A stretch of DNA of 15,810 nucleotides from an uncultured Bacteroidota bacterium (GTDB lineage Bacteria; Bacteroidota; Bacteroidia; Flavobacteriales; UA16). The notes beneath the pieces are model-generated. The model saw nothing but the letters and a program-made list of their open reading frames with translations. It searched no databases and was not told where the DNA came from. Location of the stretch: positions 1 through 15,810 of the forward strand of contig CACHDD010000018.1 in assembly GCA_902578505.1 (NCBI GenBank), read 5' to 3'. Shown one piece after another: positions 7,622 to 13,608 of the stretch; the stretch's first letter is position 1; each line of letters starts with the position of its first letter. A program made the translations under genes and the position numbers.

Positions 7622-9162
7622 AAAAAACATACTTCTTTTTTATAGCTCTAGTAATTTTTTGTCTGGTTGGGTGTGAGAATAGAAAACCCTTAAGTTGGGA
7701 AACTGATGTATTTTTACCTTTACTTGATGATAGAATAGGGTGGCTTGAATTTGTTGAAGATTCTCTTGATATAGTATTAACAGATGGAAATCCTGCTAGA
7801 ATTGTTTTAAATCAAGGTGTTGAATTTACATCTGGAACAATAGCTCCTGTTCTTCCTGATACATTGATTGAAAAAAATATTGGTATAGGGAATATTCCCG
7901 TAGATATTCCTGTGCCAACAGAATATCCATTTATACTTCAAGAAGATGAAATTCCAATTATAAATCTAGGTGGATCTTCTGGTGCGTACTTAAGAGAGGT
8001 AGTAGTAACTTCAGGTGAAATGGTGTTTACTGTCGAGAATTCAATAGGGGGTATTTTAGATATGAGCTATTATCTTACCTGTTGTACGATAAATGGAGAA
8101 CAGGTTGGAATAGATCTTGAAATACCTGCTGGAACCGATGATAATATTGGTTTCGCTTCGGGTTCATTATCACTTGAAAATGCTGTTTTTGATTTAACTG
8201 GTTCGGCTGGAGTTTCAAATAACTTGCTTACAACTTACTTTGAGGCACAAGGTTCTCAGCTAAATGAGGAAATATTTTTTGCTAATAGCCAGGATAACAT
8301 TAAAGTCACAATTCAATTCCAAAATTTTGAAGTAAAGAGTGCATTAGGATATTTCGGTAATTTAGACTCTAGATTTTCAGAAGAAGAATTGATAACAGAT
8401 ACAGTTCCGCTACCAAATGCAATCATTCAGATGGATGGAGCAATCGCCAAACTAAAATTAGAAAATACAATAGGTGCAGATATAAGACTCACCTTTGATT
8501 CTCTAAATTTTGATGGGCTTCAGCTTCAGCATCCCTCTATTTATGATGTTCATGATATGGCTCGAGCCCAATGGAATAATGGTCAGCTGCTATCTACAAC
8601 TAATTTAGAATTAGACCTGATGGAAGAAGAGAGTACTCTAGGTGAATTACTAGAAATGATGCCCGAGAAACTAGAAATTGTAGGTGATATTGAACTTAAT
8701 CCTTATGGTGATGTTAGCCTTGGGAACGACTATATCGATGTCGATATGCAGCCTAACATAAATATATTATTAGAGCTTCCAATACACGTTGGTTTTGATG
8801 GTCTACTACTAGAAGATAGTTTCGAAATAGATCCTATTGATTCTACAAGTTTTGACGGTCGATTGTTAGTTGACTTTTGGAGCACTTTTCCAGTCCAGGT
8901 TGAGTCGCATCTAGTGTACACGGTTAATAATACATCCCAAACAGAAATAGTTAGAGATGTCGTTATTGATCCAAATAATATGGATCTGGGGCAAGATGGA
9001 CATGGATTTGTGGAAATTCCTGCAAATGATTCTCTTCTCGTTCCAGGAGCAACAGTTGACGTAACCGTATATGTAAGTACAGAGGGAGCAGTTGTATTTG
9101 ATGGAACAGAGGAAGTAAGAGTTCAAATAAGAGCTGAAGGAACATACTTGATCAAAGAATAA
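7618..9162 (+). CDS. Predicted lipoprotein of unknown function
   Basis: A 514-residue protein with a lipoprotein signal peptide: basic start, hydrophobic stretch, then LVGC with the lipidated cysteine at position 19. The residues after it (ENRK) do not make an obvious acidic surface-export signal, so a periplasm-facing outer-membrane location is the simplest guess. The mature part is acidic and looks all-beta, with alternating hydrophobic strands and many Asn/Gly/Asp turns. Two similar stretches centred on ENSIGG (140-145) and ENTIGA (282-287) suggest duplicated immunoglobulin-like or LEA14-like beta domains. I do not recognise the family. It starts inside the previous stop (ATGA) and its own TAA shares a base with the following barrel gene, so the pair is probably made together. 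Confidence 0.8.
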   Translation: MKKTYFFFIALVIFCLVGCENRKPLSWETDVFLPLLDDRIGWLEFVEDSLDIVLTDGNPARIVLNQGVEFTSGTIAPVLPDTLIEKNIGIGNIPVDIPVPTEYPFILQEDEIPIINLGGSSGAYLREVVVTSGEMVFTVENSIGGILDMSYYLTCCTINGEQVGIDLEIPAGTDDNIGFASGSLSLENAVFDLTGSAGVSNNLLTTYFEAQGSQLNEEIFFANSQDNIKVTIQFQNFEVKSALGYFGNLDSRFSEEELITDTVPLPNAIIQMDGAIAKLKLENTIGADIRLTFDSLNFDGLQLQHPSIYDVHDMARAQWNNGQLLSTTNLELDLMEEESTLGELLEMMPEKLEIVGDIELNPYGDVSLGNDYIDVDMQPNINILLELPIHVGFDGLLLEDSFEIDPIDSTSFDGRLLVDFWSTFPVQVESHLVYTVNNTSQTEIVRDVVIDPNNMDLGQDGHGFVEIPANDSLLVPGATVDVTVYVSTEGAVVFDGTEEVRVQIRAEGTYLIKE

Positions 9163-10424
9163 TGAAAAAGTTTGGGTTAATACTATTGATTGTAGGTTTG
9201 GGCTTTAGTAATGCCTTTAGCCAAGTTTATACCACAACAGAATCGACAACATTTCGGAACGATTCTCTTTTCAAAGTGGTGAAAAAAGAAAAAACAACTT
9301 TAAGTTATTCTTGCGAAGCTTGGGCTATTCAAACAAGTAATACAATTACAGCTGGTTTTATGAATACGCTGGCTGAAGGAGGATTTATTTCACGTGATGT
9401 TCTTGATCCAATTTTAAATGCTCATAAAGGACCAAAAGGATATATAGGAGCAACAGCTGGATTTAATATTAGGTGGACATCAGATCCTAAAAAAGATAAA
9501 GTTTGGTCAGTTTGTGGAAGTTTTAGCTCTGAAGCAATTGTTGATGGTAGATGGACTACAGATCTTTTTGAATTAGCGTGGTTTGGAAATGCAAGTTCTA
9601 CAGGAGAATTAAATGTGCTAAGTGGCTCTGGGGTTAGAGCAGGTGTATTCAATAGATTTAGTATAGGTGGATATAAAAATGATACTCGCCAAAGGCTTGA
9701 ACTTTCACTAGTCCAAAGATTAGTAGGAGCAGAGTGGACTACTCCCTATGGTTACTTGTACGTTAGTGATAACGCGGATTCATTAGAATCATATGTACAA
9801 TCTGAAGCTAGATTACACTTTGGAGAGAATAGAAAATTAACACCAGCATATGGAATTGGAATTTCTGGTACTGTTCCTATTTTTCCGGAAGAATTTCCAT
9901 TTGAAGTTAACATTAATTTTAAGGACGTTGGCTTGCTTTTTGAACCTGAGGGGTCACGTGTATATTGGCTTCAAGATGGACTTACAACAACAGGTTTGCC
10001 AGTATATGGAGATAGCTTGACATGGGAAAGCATATATGATGAAACAGTGTCTATTGATTCAGTAGTCCAAACAGGAACTTCAGTTAGTAGAATGGTTCTA
10101 CTACCTGCTAAACTTGGAGTAAATGTCAAGTACAAGTATTCTGATAAATTATCTGTAAATGGTTCGGTATACACTGGTGGTTGGATGCCCAAATACTTGA
10201 TATCTGGTGGTTTGGAAATTATTCGTAATGAGGACTTAACTTGGGGTGTGAACTATAAAGACGGAGGTTGGGGAGATTCTAGATTTGAGATTTGGGCTAA
10301 AATCACTACAAAAAATAAAAGAGACTTATACGTATGCGTGGAAGAGCCAGCGGGATTATTTTTTAGAGAAGACATGGGTGCCCAAACGACTTGCAGAGGT
10401 CTTTCTATACGATTACACAGATAA
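9162..10424 (+). CDS. Predicted outer-membrane beta-barrel protein (DUF5723-like, tentative)
   Basis: A 420-residue protein. A signal peptide (MKKFGLILLIVGLGFSNAFS) would be cut before Gln21. The mature chain alternates polar and aromatic/aliphatic residues in strand-length runs with Gly/Asn/Asp turns, as in outer-membrane barrels. Examples are YIGATAGFNIRWTSDP, RAGVFNRFSIGGY, KLGVNVKYKYSDKLSVNG and WGVNYKDGGWGDSRFEIW. The general look resembles DUF5723-type Bacteroidota barrels, but I cannot confirm the family. It does not end in the usual aromatic residue expected of a BAM substrate, since its last residues are SIRLHR. It overlaps the upstream lipoprotein gene and downstream kdsA by one base each (TAATG junctions), suggesting a lipoprotein-barrel pair. 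Confidence 0.7.
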   Translation: MKKFGLILLIVGLGFSNAFSQVYTTTESTTFRNDSLFKVVKKEKTTLSYSCEAWAIQTSNTITAGFMNTLAEGGFISRDVLDPILNAHKGPKGYIGATAGFNIRWTSDPKKDKVWSVCGSFSSEAIVDGRWTTDLFELAWFGNASSTGELNVLSGSGVRAGVFNRFSIGGYKNDTRQRLELSLVQRLVGAEWTTPYGYLYVSDNADSLESYVQSEARLHFGENRKLTPAYGIGISGTVPIFPEEFPFEVNINFKDVGLLFEPEGSRVYWLQDGLTTTGLPVYGDSLTWESIYDETVSIDSVVQTGTSVSRMVLLPAKLGVNVKYKYSDKLSVNGSVYTGGWMPKYLISGGLEIIRNEDLTWGVNYKDGGWGDSRFEIWAKITTKNKRDLYVCVEEPAGLFFREDMGAQTTCRGLSIRLHR

Positions 10425-11224
10425 TGGGAAGAAGAGCTTTTAATAAAATTTCAAATGGTCGCTTGCTAGTTATTGCAGGTCCATGTGCGGTTGAAGGAGA
10501 CCAAATCTTAGACCTGGCTGACAGAGTTGTCAGCATATGCTCAAAATTAGAACTTCCCTTGGTTTTTAAGGGCTCGTTTAAAAAAGCAAATAGGTCAAGG
10601 ATAGATAGTTTTACTGGAATAGGTGATGAGAAAGCTTTAGGCTTACTTTTAGAAGTTGCAACAAAGTACAATGTTCCTATTACCACTGATGTTCACTGTA
10701 TAGAGGATGTTGTGCTTGCAGCTAATTATGTTGATGTAATCCAAATCCCAGCTTTTTTATGCAGGCAAACCGACCTTGTTGTTGCAGCAGCTAAGACTGG
10801 GAAAATTGTGAACATTAAGAAAGGCCAATTCTTGAGTGCAGAGTCAATGAAATTCGCTGTGCAAAAGGTTTGGGATTCTGGGAACGAGGAATGTTGGATT
10901 ACAGAAAGGGGGACAACTTTTGGTTATGAGGATCTCGTAATAGATATGAAGGGAATTCCTGTAATGAAGGAATATGCACCTACTGTAGTTGATTTAACTC
11001 ATAGTCTACAAAAACCAAATCAAAGCTCAGGTGTAACAGGAGGAAATCCAGAGTATATAAAAACTCTTGGGAAAGCAGCTGTAGCTGCAGGAGCTGATGC
11101 AGTTTTTATTGAAACCCATCCTGATCCACAAAACGCAAAATCAGATGGAGCAAACATGCTTCATTTAGATAATTTAAACGAAATATTAACTACGCTTAAA
11201 TGTGTGTACGAAGCTGTAATGTGA
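10424..11224 (+). CDS. kdsA: 3-deoxy-8-phosphooctulonate synthase (KDO-8-P synthase)
   Basis: Condenses phosphoenolpyruvate with arabinose 5-phosphate to KDO 8-phosphate for the lipopolysaccharide inner core. It has 266 residues from ATG 10424. The TIM-barrel signatures are present: VIAGPCAVEG (16-25), KGSFKKANRSR (49-59), TTDVHC (87-92), IQIPAFLCRQTDL (106-118), NIKKGQFLS (130-138) and ERGTTFGYEDL (161-171). Cys21 in GPC, His193, Glu230 and Asp241 match the metal ligands of the metal-dependent class, as in Aquifex, rather than the E. coli class, which has Asn at the cysteine position. An upstream in-frame TTG (10391) lies within the barrel gene and was not used. The start overlaps the barrel gene by one base and the stop overlaps the next ATG by one base (TGATG). 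Confidence 0.94.
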   Translation: MGRRAFNKISNGRLLVIAGPCAVEGDQILDLADRVVSICSKLELPLVFKGSFKKANRSRIDSFTGIGDEKALGLLLEVATKYNVPITTDVHCIEDVVLAANYVDVIQIPAFLCRQTDLVVAAAKTGKIVNIKKGQFLSAESMKFAVQKVWDSGNEECWITERGTTFGYEDLVIDMKGIPVMKEYAPTVVDLTHSLQKPNQSSGVTGGNPEYIKTLGKAAVAAGADAVFIETHPDPQNAKSDGANMLHLDNLNEILTTLKCVYEAVM

Positions 11225-12663
11225 TGAAACAATATACCTTAATCGCTTCATTTCTAATTTTTTCAACGTCATTTGCTCAATCTGATGTTGAATTAAGAGT
11301 CATAGGAGGAGTATATGAAGACGTTGCTTCTACAATTATTCCTACTCCAAGTGGAGGAGTCTATGCACTTGGTTCAACATCAAGCCAAAGTGATGGTACA
11401 GTTCGAGGATATATAGTCTATTACGATTCCGATTTTGAATATGCATGGAGTATTCTAACACCTTCAGGATCTGTCGTTGAAAACATTGTAGATGGAATTC
11501 TAGTAGATGGCACTGATGATATAAAAGTACTATCTAAAAAGCACGGATCAAATGGTACCTATAATTCTGTTATACACTACGTAACCAATAGCCAAGCTTC
11601 AGGGGAAATCACCACTTCTATTGAAATTGAACATGAAGAAAATCAAACGCCAGCAACCTTTGTTAGGTGGATGGGATCTACATATATCATTGGAGATACG
11701 GAGGGAGATTGTTGGATGCTAAACGTTGACGATCAATTATCATTGGAAACTGGTGATTATCAAGTGTGGGGGCACCCAGCAATGTTAGAAAAGGTTGAGA
11801 CAGCAAAAGTTCACAATGATTCACTTTACGTTGTAGGATCAACTATTGATGATGGAATTGAGCAAGCTACGGTTTGGTCTTGGGGAACAACTGGTAATCC
11901 GCTTTGGGCAAATATTGGCCCTGACGATGGAGCTTTTGGATTTACATATGCAAATGATATTGCGCCATACGAAGGTGGTGCATCGCTTTTATACTCACTG
12001 CAAAGGGAGGGAGCTCCTATTGGAAATGGAGTAGTTAACTTCAGCCAAGGAGATGGTGTTCCAAGTAGCATTGTTACTACAGCTTCTCCCTATTATAGAG
12101 AGGGGAAAAAAATAATAAAGTATGAGGGAAGTTTAATTAAGCTATCTCATACTAATGTTTATGGGAATGATGAAAACGTAAAGATTACAAGATTAAATCA
12201 GGACGGATGGCATGATATTGGATATTACCTTGGTTCTGGTTTTCATGAAGAACCAATAGATTTTTCAATAGATGATAATGGAGTTATATGGATAGTAGGA
12301 AATGCTCTTGGCTACTTAAATGGATCAACTAGCATTTTTATATACAGAGTTAGTTCATTTGATATATTAGCTGAGTACCAAGGCGAAAATATTCCCTTGA
12401 GTATTACAAATGACCCTATGCTCTACAACTCTGTTGGGATAGACGAGCCTGCACAAGAATTGATACTTTACCCAAATCCTGCTTCTATTCAAGCGATACT
12501 TTCAGAGACATCAAATTGGACTCTTTTATCAACTAGTGGATATGTGTGTGCTCAAGGGATTGGCCAGTCAATTGATATAAGTGGACTAAGGAATGGTTTC
12601 TACTTAGTAAAAGTAGAACGCTCTAATTCTTCAGTTGTGATTCCACTTCAGGTGCTGAACTAA
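11224..12663 (+). CDS. T9SS-exported protein, propeller-like, type A sorting domain
   Basis: A 479-residue secreted protein. A signal peptide (MKQYTLIASFLIFSTSFA) precedes Gln19. Repeated strand-turn motifs such as GGVYALGSTSSQSDG, DSLYVVGSTIDDG and GVIWIVGNALGYLNG suggest a beta-propeller of the kind found in many cargo proteins, though blades are too diverged to count by eye. The last 69 residues (from 411) form a type A T9SS sorting domain: LILYPNPAS, then STSGYVCAQ, then IDISGLRNGFYLVKVE. The protein is therefore expected to cross the outer membrane through the gliding-type secretion system and be released or attached at the surface. The role is unknown. It overlaps kdsA by one base, ending the five-ORF run, and its 3' end overlaps the opposing DUF3050 gene by 41 nt. 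Confidence 0.85.
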   Translation: MKQYTLIASFLIFSTSFAQSDVELRVIGGVYEDVASTIIPTPSGGVYALGSTSSQSDGTVRGYIVYYDSDFEYAWSILTPSGSVVENIVDGILVDGTDDIKVLSKKHGSNGTYNSVIHYVTNSQASGEITTSIEIEHEENQTPATFVRWMGSTYIIGDTEGDCWMLNVDDQLSLETGDYQVWGHPAMLEKVETAKVHNDSLYVVGSTIDDGIEQATVWSWGTTGNPLWANIGPDDGAFGFTYANDIAPYEGGASLLYSLQREGAPIGNGVVNFSQGDGVPSSIVTTASPYYREGKKIIKYEGSLIKLSHTNVYGNDENVKITRLNQDGWHDIGYYLGSGFHEEPIDFSIDDNGVIWIVGNALGYLNGSTSIFIYRVSSFDILAEYQGENIPLSITNDPMLYNSVGIDEPAQELILYPNPASIQAILSETSNWTLLSTSGYVCAQGIGQSIDISGLRNGFYLVKVERSNSSVVIPLQVLN

Positions 12664-13414
12664 TTGCTAAAGCAATCGCATCCCAAAACTTTAATCTCTG
12701 CTGTATAGATTCTTTTGCCACAGTATTTGCTTCATAGGTCTTTTCTGGGGTATCACATAGCTCTTCTATCATTTTTAGTGATAGAGGACCGTGTTCATCT
12801 CCATCAATCTCAACATGTCTCTCAAGATAGTATTTCATTGTCTTGTATGAGTTGTTGGTTAGATAGATTGACTTGTTTAGAATTTCAATAAATACTTCAG
12901 GAATTAGTCCTTCTCTTCCGTATGTAAAGGCCGAAGCTATCATATGATCATTGCCTGTTTCAATTACGCTGAATGTGAAAGTGACAAAATCTTTTATCGA
13001 ATTTTCAACGCCTGTATTGTCAAGAGCTTCTTTTACAGTTTGGCCTTTCTCCAGAAATTCTATATACTGCTTTATTTGAGTTGTATCTGCACCTATATCC
13101 TCCATTGCATCGAGGTACATCTCAAAGTGACTCTTGTAATTACCATTAGCATCAACATCTGTCTCCTCGCCCAGAACAATTTCATTTATAAATCTCGCAA
13201 TATTAGAATTTCTTCTAGGAGTCCATGGTGTTTTTGTACAAGTAAGTGAAGTTTGGAGGGCTTTCAATAATGACATAAAATCCCAAACTGCAAAAACGTG
13301 ATACTCAGTAAAGATCTTAACGTCTTCAAGAGTATTTAGACAATCGTAAAGTTTGTGGTCAGTAAGCTCCTTCATTAATTGCTCAAAAGAGCTTTCTATA
13401 TTAGCTGCTTGCAT
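12623..13414 (-). CDS. DUF3050 family protein, haem-oxygenase-like fold
   Basis: A 263-residue, mostly helical cytoplasmic protein without signal peptide. The motifs FTEYHVFAVWDFMSLLKAL (35-53), GEETD (82-86), SHFEMYLDAM (95-104) and YLERHVEIDGDEHGPLS (196-212) match DUF3050, which has the haem-oxygenase/TENA-like fold. The recurring Glu/His/Asp residues (Glu37, His39, Glu84, His96, His199, Asp204, His208) resemble the metal ligands of haem-oxygenase-like di-iron oxidases; that enzymatic reading is inference. It has its own promoter (13430-13457) about 16 bases before ATG 13414. It lies downstream of the Cys-rich repeat gene on the same strand, separated by 194 bases that contain an oppositely oriented tRNA. 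Its 3' end lies inside the T9SS cargo gene. Confidence 0.8.
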   Translation of the reverse strand: MQAANIESSFEQLMKELTDHKLYDCLNTLEDVKIFTEYHVFAVWDFMSLLKALQTSLTCTKTPWTPRRNSNIARFINEIVLGEETDVDANGNYKSHFEMYLDAMEDIGADTTQIKQYIEFLEKGQTVKEALDNTGVENSIKDFVTFTFSVIETGNDHMIASAFTYGREGLIPEVFIEILNKSIYLTNNSYKTMKYYLERHVEIDGDEHGPLSLKMIEELCDTPEKTYEANTVAKESIQQRLKFWDAIALAISSAPEVESQLKN

Positions 13415-13429
13415 TGTCTAAATTTTACT

Positions 13430-13457
13430 CAAAAATAAACCTAATTTTGTTCATCAA
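13430..13457 (-). promoter_or_regulatory. Promoter of the DUF3050 gene
   Basis: On the minus strand TTG (13457-13455) is followed after 17 bases by TATTTTTG (13437-13430), a full match to the Bacteroidota consensus at the short end of normal spacing. The predicted leader before ATG 13414 is about 10 bases. Confidence 0.65.
13442..13449 (+). promoter_or_regulatory. Likely -7 element for tRNA-Arg
   Basis: TAATTTTG matches TAnnTTTG and ends 14 bases before the mature tRNA 5' end at 13464, a suitable distance. The nearest upstream TTG (13414-13416) is 25 bases away, slightly too far, so the -33 element is weak. It lies within the divergent DUF3050 promoter. Confidence 0.5.
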
Positions 13458-13463
13458 CCATAT

Positions 13464-13535
13464 AGCCTTGTCGTATAATGGATATTACGTGGGTTTCCGG
13501 TACCCAAAATCCAGGTTCGACTCCTGGCAAGGCTA
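13464..13535 (+). tRNA. tRNA-Arg (anticodon CCG)
   Basis: A complete 72-nt cloverleaf. The acceptor stem AGCCTTG/CAAGGCT is perfect, with discriminator A at 13535. The D arm has three pairs (GTA/TAC) and the conserved A14, GG and A21. The anticodon stem TGGGT/ACCCA encloses TTCCGGT, giving CCG at 13497-13499, which reads CGG arginine codons. The T arm is CCAGG-TTCGACT-CCTGG. The variable loop has four bases. CCA is not encoded (ACAAAC follows the acceptor stem), so it must be added after transcription. It lies between two minus-strand genes. Confidence 0.95.
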
Positions 13536-13608
13536 CAAACTGTTCGATTTTATAAAATACACTACTGCTTTATTAACGACAAATACAAAACATTATACAA
13601 TTTTGAAG

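Noticed and set aside
10391..10424. Extended kdsA start at TTG 10391
   Set aside because: The extra residues lie within the barrel gene and do not match KdsA; ATG 10424 gives the family length and a clean TAATG overlap.
12663..12676. Short inverted repeat (ATTGC-TAAA-GCAAT) after the cargo gene stop
   Set aside because: The stem is only five AT-rich pairs, has no T-run, and lies in the coding sequence of the opposing gene, so it is not called a terminator.
12944..13249. Plus-strand open frame of 101 codons
   Set aside because: It is antisense to the DUF3050 gene and has a composition typical of shadow frames.
13547..13558. Palindrome ATTTTATAAAAT after the tRNA
   Set aside because: It is all A/T with no loop and no following T-run; likely chance in AT-rich spacer.
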